A DNA stretch of 64,000 nucleotides from positions 62,001 through 126,000 of the IMG/VR virus record IMGVR_UViG_3300042453_002472. One strand, given 5' to 3'. The DNA is from a virus. Shown here piece after piece: positions 1-8,527 of the stretch. The notes under the pieces were generated by a model that saw only the letters and a program-made list of their open reading frames with translations, was not told the origin of the DNA and searched no databases. The translations under genes were made by a program, and so were the position numbers. How positions within the stretch are numbered: position 1 is the first letter of the stretch; every line of letters begins with the position of its first letter.

Positions 1-1
1 T

Positions 2-1795
2 ACTAATGTAATTGTCCGTGCATATGGTAAAGACCAATTACGAATTGTAGATACCAATAGATTACAGAGCTCTGGTAATTTAGGTCAAAGTAAAATAGCC
101 GACAGATATACTAGACTGCATGGTGCTAATAAACATCGTGTAGGTGGAATGGGTGGATATGATTCTAACTATTATATGCATCAGAATCGTATGCAACTTT
201 ATGCTGATTATGAAATGATGGATAAAGATCCAATTATACATTCAGCATTAGATATTTATTCTGACGAATCTACATTAGCCGATCAGTTTGGTGAAATTTT
301 AACAATTAAATCTAATAAATCGAACATTCAAAAAATATTATATAATTTATTTTATGATGTATTGAACATTGAATTTAATTTATGGGCATGGATACGTAAT
401 TTAACTAAATATGGTGATTTCTTTTTAAAATTAGATATTGCTGAAGAGTATGGAATTATCAATGCTCGTCCATTTTCTAGTTATGAAATGGAACGTTGGG
501 AAGAATATAATGAAGCTACTGGTGAGTATGAAATTAAATTTAAAAATATTGCATCGGAACAAATGAAATATGATGTGTTTGAAATTGCACATTTTCGTAT
601 GTTATCCGATTCAAATTTTTTACCATATGGTAGATCTATGCTCGAAGGAGCTCGTAAAGAGTTTCAGAAATTAATGATGATGGAAGATGCTATGCTAATA
701 CATCGTATTATGCGAGCACCTGAAAAACGTATTTTCAAAATAGATATTGGTAATATTCCACCAAATGAAGTTGATTCTTTCATGGAACAAATTATCAATA
801 AAATGAAAAAAATTCCACATATCGATCCACAAACAGGTAATTACAATTTACGTTTTAATCTTAATAACATGTTGGAAGATTATTACTTACCAGTTCGAGG
901 AGGACAGTCATCTACGCAAATAGATACATTACCAGGTATGACATTTACTGGAATGGATGATATTGAATACATCAAAGACAAAATGATGGCTGCTTTAAAA
1001 ATACCTAAACCATTCTTAGGATATGCAGAAGCAGTTGAAGGAAAATCTACATTAGCATCAATGGATATTCGTTTTGCTAGAACTATTGAACGAATACAAA
1101 AAATTGTAATTTCTGAATTAACTAAAATTGCAATTGTGCATTTGTACGCTCAAGGATTTGAAGGAGAGGATTTAGTCGGTTTTGAATTACAATTAACAGC
1201 TCCATCTATTATTTATGATCAACAAAAAGTTGCGTTAATGAATGAAAAGATAACATTAGCAAACGCAATGAAAGATTCAAAATTAGTATCAGATCAATAC
1301 ATTTACGAATTTATATTTAATATGTCCGAAGAACAATGGTTACAAGAAAGAACCAATGTTATTGAAGATCTTAAATTAAGATTCCGACAAAATCAGATTG
1401 AACAAGAAGGTAATGATCCGGCAATAACAGGTGTATCATTTGGAACTCCACACGATCTAGCAACGGTTCATATGTCATCTAATGAAGTTGAAGAAAAAGA
1501 CAAAGGCGGTCGTCCAAAAGAAGGAATTAAATCAGGTCAGCATAAAAACGCGTTTGGTTGGGATGTTACTGGTAAAAAAGAAATCGATCAAGCGTTTGAT
1601 CCTGAAAATCAAAAAACAGCATTTCAGCCAGATCCAAATTTCCGGAATAGTTCTACAATTGCCGTTGAAAGTTTTGTAAAAAAATTACAGTCTGTAAAAG
1701 GAAATAGTGTATCTATTATAACTGAGACATTAAATTCTAATAATAAACAAGATGAAGATTCTGGAACTATACTAGATGAAAATAACATTTTATAA
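2..1795 (+). CDS. gp20: Portal vertex protein, 5'-truncated by window edge
   Basis: Dodecameric portal at the unique head vertex, through which DNA enters and leaves and to which the neck binds. The frame is open from base 2, so the gene starts upstream; the ATG at 149 is internal, because coding-like residues (RLQSSGNLGQSKIADRYTRL) precede it. Features typical of T4 gp20 include the DPIIHSALDIYSDE segment near the visible N-terminus and the IPKPFLGY..EGKSTLASMDIRFARTIERIQ helix region in the middle. About 597 residues are visible, longer than T4 gp20 (524). The excess is a hydrophilic C-terminal tail containing GGRPKEGIKSGQHK. The order portal, protease, scaffold, capsid downstream is that of T4. 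The family call is firm; the tail function is unknown. Confidence 0.93.
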   Translation, partial: TNVIVRAYGKDQLRIVDTNRLQSSGNLGQSKIADRYTRLHGANKHRVGGMGGYDSNYYMHQNRMQLYADYEMMDKDPIIHSALDIYSDESTLADQFGEILTIKSNKSNIQKILYNLFYDVLNIEFNLWAWIRNLTKYGDFFLKLDIAEEYGIINARPFSSYEMERWEEYNEATGEYEIKFKNIASEQMKYDVFEIAHFRMLSDSNFLPYGRSMLEGARKEFQKLMMMEDAMLIHRIMRAPEKRIFKIDIGNIPPNEVDSFMEQIINKMKKIPHIDPQTGNYNLRFNLNNMLEDYYLPVRGGQSSTQIDTLPGMTFTGMDDIEYIKDKMMAALKIPKPFLGYAEAVEGKSTLASMDIRFARTIERIQKIVISELTKIAIVHLYAQGFEGEDLVGFELQLTAPSIIYDQQKVALMNEKITLANAMKDSKLVSDQYIYEFIFNMSEEQWLQERTNVIEDLKLRFRQNQIEQEGNDPAITGVSFGTPHDLATVHMSSNEVEEKDKGGRPKEGIKSGQHKNAFGWDVTGKKEIDQAFDPENQKTAFQPDPNFRNSSTIAVESFVKKLQSVKGNSVSIITETLNSNNKQDEDSGTILDENNIL

Positions 1796-1802
1796 TTATA
1801 AA

Positions 1803-1818
1803 CATATTTATTTAAAAG
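1803..1818 (+). promoter_or_regulatory. Late-type box before CDS 1840
   Basis: ACATATTTATTTAAAA, 22 bp before the ATG at 1840. One of about 16 similar boxes in front of structural genes in this window; the role as a promoter is inferred from position only. Confidence 0.45.
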
Positions 1819-1839
1819 ATTCGGGGCAACGTATAAAAC

Positions 1840-2694
1840 ATGAAAAAATTAAAACATTCGAAATATAAAAATACGGGTATTTTATTTGAAATGTTAGTAA
1901 GAAAATTAACATCTGAAACATTATCTTCTGATAAATCGGTTACAATTGATATAATTAAAAAATACTTTGGACGTAATACTGAATTAGCAAAAGAATTGCA
2001 TTTGTATAACACGTTAATTAAAGAGCAATTTAAAAGTGAAGCTCAGGCATTAGATTATGTACGTACAGTAAAATCTGCACACTCTAAATTAAATCAAAGT
2101 GCATTAAAGCGACAACGATATAATTTAGTAAAAGAAATTTCAGAAAAATTTGTTTTTTCAGATATGGCAAAAATGCATATCAATAATTACAAAGTTTTAG
2201 CATCTATTAACATGTTGTTCGAACATGATGAAACTCATAATCCAAAACAATTGCTAGAATGTAAAAATGTAATTATTACACATGGATTAATATCAGAACA
2301 ACGTACCCATGTAAAAAAAGACAATATACTCGAAACATTTGAATCACAATCTAAGGATATGCGTTTGTTAGCATATCAAATGTTAGTAGATAAATTTAAT
2401 AAAAAATATTCAGTATTATCCGAATCTCAGAAACGTTTATTAAACAAATATATTACAAATGTTAATGATACTACTGCTTTAAAGGAATATATACAACATG
2501 TTATTCCTGTTATTAAAAAAGATTTAGCTGCACAAGCAAAGCATATCTCAGATCCTGCTACTAAAATAAAAGTAACAAAACTATCTGAAATGTTATGTAA
2601 TGTTGAAACAATGAAATCTATTAAAGAATCACATATTTTATCATTACTTCGTTATTTTGATTTGATAGACGAATTAAAAGGGATTCATTCATGA
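1840..2694 (+). CDS. Hypothetical protein of the head gene cluster
   Basis: A 284-residue, lysine-rich, mostly helical protein of unknown function. It lies where T4 carries the prohead core genes 67 and 68, but I see no convincing similarity to either. No membrane segment or catalytic motif is visible. A late-type box precedes the ATG and the stop overlaps the next start (ATGA at 2691-2694), so it is translated with the following gene. A role in head assembly or as a prohead core component is inferred from position only. Confidence 0.75.
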   Translation: MKKLKHSKYKNTGILFEMLVRKLTSETLSSDKSVTIDIIKKYFGRNTELAKELHLYNTLIKEQFKSEAQALDYVRTVKSAHSKLNQSALKRQRYNLVKEISEKFVFSDMAKMHINNYKVLASINMLFEHDETHNPKQLLECKNVIITHGLISEQRTHVKKDNILETFESQSKDMRLLAYQMLVDKFNKKYSVLSESQKRLLNKYITNVNDTTALKEYIQHVIPVIKKDLAAQAKHISDPATKIKVTKLSEMLCNVETMKSIKESHILSLLRYFDLIDELKGIHS

Positions 2695-3551
2695 GGTCAT
2701 TTCTTAAAGAAATTGAAGATAAATTTTTAGAATTAAATTCAGTTCATGAAAATTTAAAGTCTAGTTTAGATGAGCCAAACTACATCGAAGTAGCAGTACG
2801 TGATGCTAAACGAGCTTTAGAAACATATGCGGATATTGCTAGAAGTTTTAATGAAATTACTACATATGGATCTAATGTATATGCTTCATTTAATGGAGAA
2901 GAAATACAAGATCTATATGACACGTTTATTAAACAAAATATTGAAATTATCGATCATAATATTTCATTGGATGAAATGTCAACAACTGGGGGAGTTGCTG
3001 GATTTAATACACCAGCTGCTTTTGCTAAACCAGGCAAATGGCGTGGTAAACAAGCTAGATATGAATCAGTAAATACCCCACCAACATATAAATTCGATCC
3101 ATTTACAGATAACGATCAGTATCAAAAACCTGAGTCTGAGGAAGAAGAATATAATTCTAAATTTCCATTTGCAGTTGATGGTAAAGATTGGCAACATTCT
3201 GATTATGAATATCCATCAAAAAATTTAGTAGGAAAACCAGGTACTGCTACTAAAAAACATAAAACATTAACTGTTAATGAAGTGATAGAAACAAAATATG
3301 AACAGTTAATTGAAAGTTATCGAAACTTTAAATCTGAAGATATAAAACCTTCGGTTAAAGTTAAGAAAACAATACAAGAAATTGCAAAAAAACTTTCTGA
3401 AATTGAAACGTTGGTTAATTACAATACAAAATTAAAAACAGAATCTGGTGTAACATCTACATCATATGGACCAGCGACAACAAAAGCGTTACAAAAAATA
3501 TCAGAAAGATTAATAAAAATATCAGAACGAATAAGATCATTAGGGGAATAA
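2691..3551 (+). CDS. Hypothetical head-cluster protein, possible prohead core component
   Basis: A 286-residue protein beginning MRSFLKEIEDKF. The N-terminal and C-terminal thirds are charged and helical. The middle (about residues 97-170) is low in predicted helix, with a small-residue stretch STTGGVAGFNTPAAF followed by aromatic and acidic sequence. The first residues contain FLKE, which fits the (I/L)XE cleavage rule of T4-type prohead proteases, so it could be a processed core protein. The start overlaps the previous stop by ATGA, and it ends one base before the protease start. Function unproven. Confidence 0.72.
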   Translation: MRSFLKEIEDKFLELNSVHENLKSSLDEPNYIEVAVRDAKRALETYADIARSFNEITTYGSNVYASFNGEEIQDLYDTFIKQNIEIIDHNISLDEMSTTGGVAGFNTPAAFAKPGKWRGKQARYESVNTPPTYKFDPFTDNDQYQKPESEEEEYNSKFPFAVDGKDWQHSDYEYPSKNLVGKPGTATKKHKTLTVNEVIETKYEQLIESYRNFKSEDIKPSVKVKKTIQEIAKKLSEIETLVNYNTKLKTESGVTSTSYGPATTKALQKISERLIKISERIRSLGE

Positions 3552-3552
3552 T

Positions 3553-4182
3553 ATGTCAAAACAACTAATTGTAGAATATATGCCATTTAAACCGGTTGGT
3601 TCATTAAATGAATCAAATGGGGCTGCATATGGAATACCAGGTGGTTTTGTAGTTGAAGGAGTTTTACAAAGAGCTGGTGCTAAAAATCAAAATGGACGAA
3701 TATATCCTAAAAACATATTACATAGAGAGTGCCAGAGATATCAACGAGAATATATTGATCAACATAGAGCATTAGGTGAATTAGATCATCCAGAATCATC
3801 GGTAGTTAACTTGAATAATGTGTCACACAATATTCTTAAAATTTGGTGGAGTGGTGATGATCTACATGGTACAGTTCAAGTATTAGATACGCCATCTGGT
3901 AAAATTCTTAAAGAGTTGTTCCGAGCGGGAATTACATTGGGAATATCATCGCGAGGATTGGGATCTGTAAAGGAATTACGTAACGAGTCAGCAGTAGAAG
4001 TTCAAGAGGATTTTGAATTAATATGTTGGGACTTTGTATCAAATCCATCAACCCACGGTGCATTTATGCGACCAACATCAATGAATGAATCTGTTAATAA
4101 AAATCAAACAACAAATAAATACGCAAATGTTAATAACATTATCACATCTATATTGTGTGAAGATGGAAAATGTAGGATATAA
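3553..4182 (+). CDS. gp21: Prohead protease (T4 gp21-like, peptidase S80)
   Basis: Serine protease that matures the prohead by cutting scaffold, capsid and internal proteins after (I/L)XE. The fold signature is clear: GVLQRAGAKNQNGRIYP at about residues 36-52, the probable catalytic His79 in GELDHPES, and the probable catalytic Ser132 or Ser133 in LGISSRGLG. At 209 residues it is close to T4 gp21 (212). Its own N-terminus has LIVE at residues 5-8, which would suit self-removal. The start is preceded by AGGGGA. Its presence makes the predicted cleavage sites in several small proteins of this phage testable. Confidence 0.93.
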   Translation: MSKQLIVEYMPFKPVGSLNESNGAAYGIPGGFVVEGVLQRAGAKNQNGRIYPKNILHRECQRYQREYIDQHRALGELDHPESSVVNLNNVSHNILKIWWSGDDLHGTVQVLDTPSGKILKELFRAGITLGISSRGLGSVKELRNESAVEVQEDFELICWDFVSNPSTHGAFMRPTSMNESVNKNQTTNKYANVNNIITSILCEDGKCRI

Positions 4183-4183
4183 T

Positions 4184-4561
4184 ATGAATACACCGAATTT
4201 AAAAAGAATTTTAGAAATGATGACTGGCGAAGAAGAAGTAGCATTAACAAAAGAAGAAAAACGCCAGTTTATGCAAGATGTAGCAAATTTTTCTGCATTA
4301 GGTGAATCGGTATATGGAAGTGGAAAACTAAAAGATTTAACGGAACGCGTACGTGGTATCGTTGACAAATCACAACGAATAATGACCGAAGATAAAGACT
4401 GGTTTGATAATGTAACTGTAAGTCGTCATGCGAAAGGTTTAACGGAAGCTTTTAAAGTATTTGAAGCTACTTCTAAAGAAATAAACCAATTACAGCAACG
4501 ATTAGAAGCTGCATATGAAGATATTGGACAGCATTTAAACCGATACTTCCGCGTTGGATAA
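4184..4561 (+). CDS. Small helical protein between protease and scaffold
   Basis: A 125-residue acidic, helical protein (MNTPNLKRILEMMTGEEE...). The ATG at 4184, two bases after the protease stop, was chosen; an in-frame ATG 99 bases upstream would lie deep inside the protease gene. The N-terminus has KRILE, which fits the (I/L)XE rule about nine residues in, as in capsid-targeted internal proteins, so it may be a prohead core or internal protein. The rest has no recognisable domain; predicted helices carry LTERVRGIVDKSQ and LQQRLEAAYEDIG. Confidence 0.75.
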   Translation: MNTPNLKRILEMMTGEEEVALTKEEKRQFMQDVANFSALGESVYGSGKLKDLTERVRGIVDKSQRIMTEDKDWFDNVTVSRHAKGLTEAFKVFEATSKEINQLQQRLEAAYEDIGQHLNRYFRVG

Positions 4562-4562
4562 T

Positions 4563-4591
4563 TTGGAAATTAGTATAAAATACTTTATTAT
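4563..4591 (+). promoter_or_regulatory. Sigma70-like promoter for the 4606-bS21 unit
   Basis: TTGGAA at 4563-4568, 17-bp spacer, TATTAT at 4586-4591, 14 nt before the ATG at 4606. This would transcribe the 4606 gene and bS21 as a unit ending at the hairpin at 5334-5364. Confidence 0.5.
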
Positions 4592-4605
4592 TAAGGTAAT
4601 ATAAA

Positions 4606-5058
4606 ATGAATAAACTAAAAAAACTATATCGTGACTTTTTTGGATTAACTGAACAAACATCAATTAATAATAAAAAAGGATCTGTACATTTACCGAAAAC
4701 AACACCTGCACCTGATATTAAAAAAATGACTGATCAGGGATTAGATGTTAAATTAGAAAATACTGAATTAGAAGAAGCAGAATTAGTTAATAAGATTACT
4801 GATTATCAAGGCGGCGTACGAATGTTATTTGCTGATCCGGCAACAGCAAAACAAACAATGATGGATATTATTGATTGGTCAAAGAAAAAAGGATTTGAAC
4901 TAATTACAAAAGATTTATACAAAACATCATCTGGTGCAGTAGCTGGATATCTATATTTTAGAATTGGTACGGATCCGTATAAAGATTCACAGAGAATACA
5001 AGGTTATATATCACAGTCTCCGGGAATTGCTAAATTTAAATTTAAAGTTAAAAAATAA
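4606..5058 (+). CDS. Hypothetical protein, candidate processed internal protein
   Basis: A 150-residue protein with a basic, lysine-rich N-terminus (MNKLKKLYRDFFGLTE) followed by a Q/T-rich linker and a mixed alpha/beta C-terminal part ending in KFKFKVKK. GLTE at residues 13-16 fits the gp21 cleavage rule, resembling the capsid-targeting leader of T4 internal proteins. It has its own sigma70-like promoter and AAGGT before the ATG, and is followed closely by the bS21 gene. No known family was recognised. Confidence 0.72.
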   Translation: MNKLKKLYRDFFGLTEQTSINNKKGSVHLPKTTPAPDIKKMTDQGLDVKLENTELEEAELVNKITDYQGGVRMLFADPATAKQTMMDIIDWSKKKGFELITKDLYKTSSGAVAGYLYFRIGTDPYKDSQRIQGYISQSPGIAKFKFKVKK

Positions 5059-5067
5059 ACAAGTTAT

Positions 5068-5310
5068 ATGAGTAAAAAACAAAAACAACATCAACAAATT
5101 GTTCCTGGTAATTCTTTAGCTATAAATGTAGTAGGTACAGAAGCAATGGATTTAGCACATGCATTAAAGGCATGGAAACGTAAAGTAAAATCTGCTAACA
5201 TATTGAATCGGGTTAAAGACAAACAAGAATATATTAAACCTAGTGTAACAAATCGTCAGCAAAAAACCAAAGCTGCATACATTCAACGTATAAAATCAGC
5301 AAACGAATAA
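5068..5310 (+). CDS. rpsU: Ribosomal protein bS21 homolog
   Basis: An 80-residue basic protein matching the bacterial small-subunit protein bS21. It has ALKAWKRKVKSANIL (about 32-46) in place of the usual ALKRFKRKxxKxGxL, then EYIKPSV (54-60) and KAAYIQRIK (69-76), the last two close to Bacteroidota bS21. bS21 binds near the 3' end of 16S rRNA and affects initiation. In Bacteroidota it helps occlude the anti-Shine-Dalgarno sequence, with a conserved Tyr in this region; Tyr71 is the candidate here. The gene has no Shine-Dalgarno, shares a sigma70-like promoter with its upstream neighbour, and is followed by a strong terminator, so it is insulated from the scaffold and capsid genes. bS21 has been reported in other aquatic phages near head genes. 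Confidence 0.85.
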   Translation: MSKKQKQHQQIVPGNSLAINVVGTEAMDLAHALKAWKRKVKSANILNRVKDKQEYIKPSVTNRQQKTKAAYIQRIKSANE

Positions 5311-5333
5311 TAAACACGAAAATATAATAATTT

Positions 5334-5364
5334 AAAGCCTCAACAAAAAAGTTGGGGCTTTTTT
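5334..5364 (+). terminator. Intrinsic terminator after bS21
   Basis: GCCTCAAC and GTTGGGGC pair across an A6 loop (one G-T pair), flanked by AA/TT, then T6 followed by ACTG. It separates the bS21 unit from the scaffold and capsid genes. Confidence 0.85.
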
Positions 5365-5382
5365 ACTGTTTTTTAATACATT

Positions 5383-5398
5383 GATATATTTATTAAAG
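5383..5398 (+). promoter_or_regulatory. Late-type box before the scaffold gene
   Basis: GATATATTTATTAAAG, unusually far (105 bp) from the gp22 ATG; the interval is a structured leader. Confidence 0.45.
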
Positions 5399-5401
5399 AA
5401 T

Positions 5402-5472
5402 ACGCTATTTTCTTTTATTATATAGCGTTTAGATGTATAAAAAATATTCTATTAAGATTCATAATAATCTTA
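5402..5472 (+). promoter_or_regulatory. Structured 5' leader of gp22
   Basis: Two simple hairpins lie between the late box and the AAGGAG ribosome site. ACGCTAT (5402-5408) pairs with ATAGCGT (5422-5428), and TAAGATT (5453-5459) pairs with AATCTTA (5466-5472) across a 6-nt loop. Neither has a T-tract, so they are not terminators. A role in mRNA stability or processing of the highly expressed scaffold-capsid transcript is inferred. Confidence 0.4.
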
Positions 5473-5502
5473 CTTCCAAAAAAAAAATTTAAGGAGAAAC
5501 AA

Positions 5503-6474
5503 ATGGCAAAATCAGATTTGCTAAAAGAAGCAATCGCTGATGCACGTGCTGTTAAAGAAACTGCATTAGCAAACGCAAAACTTGCGCTTCAAGAAGCTTT
5601 CGCACCAAGAATTAAAGAGATGCTGGCAACAGAAATCGAAAATGAATTGGCTGACGAAGATGCGATGGAAGCGGATGTAGAAATGGATTCAATGGATGTT
5701 GACGCTGGTATGGAAGGCGAAGGCGAAGGAGTTGAGTGGGTTGACAATGACATTTCATTTTCAGTAGGTGATGAAACTTATGATTATGAAATTAACGAAC
5801 CAGCTGACGAAGAAATGCCGGCAGACGTACCTGCAGAAATTGAAGCTGATGAATTTTCTGAAGAGGGTGAAGAAGATCTAAATTTAGAAGCAATCATTCG
5901 TGAGCTTGAAGGCGATTTAGAAATGGAAACAGAACCAGAAATGGAAACAGATGTTGACGAAGAAATCGTTGCAGATGGCTATATGTCTGACGAAGATGAT
6001 GAAATGATGTCTGAAAATATCGATTCTATCATTGAAGCAATCTTACGTGAAGAGGAAGAAGCAGAAGAAGATGAAGAGGCAGATCACATGAAAGAAGAAA
6101 TGGAAGCTAAAGAAGAAGAACTTAAAGAAGCTTACCGTACGGTTCATGAACTTAAGTCTATTCTTTCTGAAGTTAATCTTTTAAATGCAAAACTTCTTTA
6201 CACAAACAAATTGTTCCGTAACTTTGAGTTAAACGAAACTCAAAAAATGAAAGTAATTGAAAATTTTGATCGTGCCGGAACAACGAGAGAAGTTAAATTA
6301 GTATTCACTACATTGGCTGAATCATTCACTCGTCCAGTTAAAAAACGTGTAGTTAAAGAGTCGTATGCATCTAAAGCAGTTGCAACAACAGCTCCTAGCA
6401 AAGCAACAACACAAGTTTTATCTGAAGGGTTTGAATTAGCTAACCGTTGGAAAAAATTAGCAGGATTGCTATAA
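5503..6474 (+). CDS. gp22: Prohead core scaffold protein (gp22-like)
   Basis: Internal scaffold around which the capsid protein assembles, later degraded by the prohead protease. The 323-residue protein is extremely acidic in its middle (about residues 45-215, runs of E and D with EMETEPEMET-type repeats) and helical at both ends. It has many (I/L)XE sites, as expected for a substrate of gp21. Its place directly before the capsid gene is that of T4 gene 22. A strong AAGGAG lies 7 bases before the ATG, and an array of T4-style late signals precedes it. The sequence is low complexity, so the call rests mainly on composition and synteny. Confidence 0.85.
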   Translation: MAKSDLLKEAIADARAVKETALANAKLALQEAFAPRIKEMLATEIENELADEDAMEADVEMDSMDVDAGMEGEGEGVEWVDNDISFSVGDETYDYEINEPADEEMPADVPAEIEADEFSEEGEEDLNLEAIIRELEGDLEMETEPEMETDVDEEIVADGYMSDEDDEMMSENIDSIIEAILREEEEAEEDEEADHMKEEMEAKEEELKEAYRTVHELKSILSEVNLLNAKLLYTNKLFRNFELNETQKMKVIENFDRAGTTREVKLVFTTLAESFTRPVKKRVVKESYASKAVATTAPSKATTQVLSEGFELANRWKKLAGLL

Positions 6475-6498
6475 ACATTAAAAAAAAGGAAAACAAAA

Positions 6499-8148
6499 AT
6501 GAGTATTTCAAATTTATTGCAAACTAACGATTTTGTACAAAGAAATCAAGCAAAAGCGTTAGCAGCAAAATGGGAAAAGACCGGTCTATTAGAAGGTCTT
6601 AAGGGCGAAACCGAAAAAGCAGGTATGGCTCAATTGCTTGAAAACCAAGCACGTCAATTAGTAAAAGAAGCATCATCTACGGGTGTTGCTGCAGGATCTG
6701 AAGAATGGGCTGGTGTAGCTCTTCCATTGGTACGTCGTATCTTTGCTGAATTTGCAGCTAAAGAATTCGTTTCAGTTCAACCAATGAACTTGCCATCAGG
6801 ACTTATTTTCTATCTTGATTTCAAATATGGTACAGCACAACCAGGATTCGATGATGACAACTTGAACCGTACAGGTGATCCATTTGGAAATCCTAATGCA
6901 TTAGATTCAATGTTTGGTGTTACTACAACTGGATCTGACGCAGCTGGAGGTCTTTATGGAGCAGGTCGTTTTGGATATTCAATTCATAACGTTAGTTCGA
7001 CAGTAACTGCAGCAACTGGTTCTGCACCATCATCTGCATCTTTAAATTTCGATTCAGATTTTACAAACGGATCATCAAATTATAAAGTTGTTACAGTTAA
7101 CGTACCAACAGATGCTGATTTATATGCAGTTCGTGCATTTACACTTAGTTCTGGTTCTGCTAACACAGAAATTGTACCGGTACAAGCTTTCTCAACAATT
7201 ACTAGCAACTACACTGCGTCATTCGTTGTAACTGCAACTCAAGCAATTGCAATTCAAACTGCAATTAGTGCATCTAATTTCAAATTGAATTATAGCAAAC
7301 AACCTACTGATATTACTAGAGGTGATTTTGAAGATAAAAATCCATTTAAAGGATCTTCTGCTAACACAGGTATTAATACTGGTATTGATATTGATATCCC
7401 AGAAATCAATCTTGAAATGCAATCAGAACCAATTGTTGCTAAAACACGTAAGTTGAAAGCAGTTTGGACTCCTGAATTTGCTCAAGACCTTAATGCTTAC
7501 CACTCAATTGATGCTGAAGCTGAATTGACTTCAATGCTTTCTGAGTATGTATCAATGGAAATCGATCTTGAGATCCTTGACATGTTGATCGCAGCAGCTC
7601 CAACAACTGAGTATTGGTCAGCAGTTAACAACGAAGTATGGAACGGAACTGGTTTCACTCAAACTTCTACTACTACTGGTGGTTTCTATAACACTCAAGG
7701 TGGTTGGTTCCAAACATTAGGTACTAAACTTCAAAAAGTATCTAATAAAATTCACCAAAAAACATTGCGTGGTGGTGCTAACTTCCTTGTAACTTCTCCT
7801 GCTGTTGCAACTATCCTTGAGTCTATCCCAGGATTTGCTGCTGACACAGATGGAACTAAAATGGAATTTGCAGCTGGTGTACAAAAAATTGGTGCAATCA
7901 ATAACCGTTACACAGTTTACAAAAACCCATACATGAAAGAGAATGTAATCCTTATGGGATTCCGTGGAGCACAGTTCCTAGAAACAGGTGCTGTATTTAG
8001 CCCATACATTCCACTTATCATGACTCCGTTGGTATACGATCCAGTTAACTTCACTCCACGTAAAGGTGTTATGACACGTTACGCGAAGAAAGTGGTCCGC
8101 CCCGAATTTTATGGGAAGGTATATGTACGTGGATTAGATACTCTATAG
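6499..8148 (+). CDS. gp23: Major capsid protein (gp23-like)
   Basis: Forms the hexamers of the head shell. At 549 residues it is close to T4 gp23 (521). Typical segments are EEWAGVALPLVRRIFAEF, the PSGLIFYLDFKYGT strand, and the long conserved C-terminal half with WTPEFAQDLNAYHSIDAEAE and NPYMKENVILMGFRGAQFLETGAVFSPYIPL. The N-terminal about 65 residues are helical and contain LLE sites that could be the gp21 maturation cut, as in T4 (the exact site is not determined). The central part (about 135-265), rich in S/T/A, is a likely surface insertion. AAGGA ribosome site; followed by a UUCG-loop terminator. Confidence 0.96.
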   Translation: MSISNLLQTNDFVQRNQAKALAAKWEKTGLLEGLKGETEKAGMAQLLENQARQLVKEASSTGVAAGSEEWAGVALPLVRRIFAEFAAKEFVSVQPMNLPSGLIFYLDFKYGTAQPGFDDDNLNRTGDPFGNPNALDSMFGVTTTGSDAAGGLYGAGRFGYSIHNVSSTVTAATGSAPSSASLNFDSDFTNGSSNYKVVTVNVPTDADLYAVRAFTLSSGSANTEIVPVQAFSTITSNYTASFVVTATQAIAIQTAISASNFKLNYSKQPTDITRGDFEDKNPFKGSSANTGINTGIDIDIPEINLEMQSEPIVAKTRKLKAVWTPEFAQDLNAYHSIDAEAELTSMLSEYVSMEIDLEILDMLIAAAPTTEYWSAVNNEVWNGTGFTQTSTTTGGFYNTQGGWFQTLGTKLQKVSNKIHQKTLRGGANFLVTSPAVATILESIPGFAADTDGTKMEFAAGVQKIGAINNRYTVYKNPYMKENVILMGFRGAQFLETGAVFSPYIPLIMTPLVYDPVNFTPRKGVMTRYAKKVVRPEFYGKVYVRGLDTL

Positions 8149-8170
8149 TATTTAATATTTAACGAATAGG

Positions 8171-8198
8171 AAAGGGGTGGCTTCGGTCACCCTTTTTT
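8171..8198 (+). terminator. Intrinsic terminator after the capsid gene
   Basis: GGGTGGC-TTCG-GTCACCC (one G-T pair) with a UUCG tetraloop, followed by T6 and ACTG. Confidence 0.92.
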
Positions 8199-8204
8199 AC
8201 TGTT

Positions 8205-8220
8205 CAATATTTATATTAAA
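8205..8220 (+). promoter_or_regulatory. Late-type box before CDS 8230
   Basis: CAATATTTATATTAAA, 9 bp before the ATG at 8230. Confidence 0.45.
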
Positions 8221-8229
8221 AGAAATAAT

Positions 8230-8505
8230 ATGGCAGTACCTTATAACAAGTATTCAATGCAAACAATTATACGATATGATGGTCGTTTAGTCGATGTATT
8301 AGATCGTATACGAGCAATTAGTTTGGTATTAATGGTTCATATCGAACAAGACTTAGGTCCAGATAAAGAATTAATTACCATCAAAGTAATGACACCTCAT
8401 TCTCCTCATGACACGTTTAAAGCTATCCGTCAAGCCTGTTTAGGTAAGATTGAAACACTTAAAGACATGACACTTCGAGAATCTACACTTACAAAATTAT
8501 TTTAA
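8230..8505 (+). CDS. Hypothetical small protein
   Basis: A 91-residue protein of mixed alpha/beta type (RYDGRLVDVLDRIRAISLVLMVHIEQD...). I recognise no family. It lies between the capsid terminator and PhoH with its own late-type box, so it is probably a late gene. The ratio of charged to hydrophobic residues and the lack of low complexity support a folded protein. Confidence 0.7.
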   Translation: MAVPYNKYSMQTIIRYDGRLVDVLDRIRAISLVLMVHIEQDLGPDKELITIKVMTPHSPHDTFKAIRQACLGKIETLKDMTLRESTLTKLF

Positions 8506-8527
8506 TTTTAACTTAAAACAGGTTACT

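Noticed and set aside
149-151. ATG at 149 as the portal start
   Set aside because: The frame is open back to base 2 with coding-like residues, so the true start is upstream of the window.
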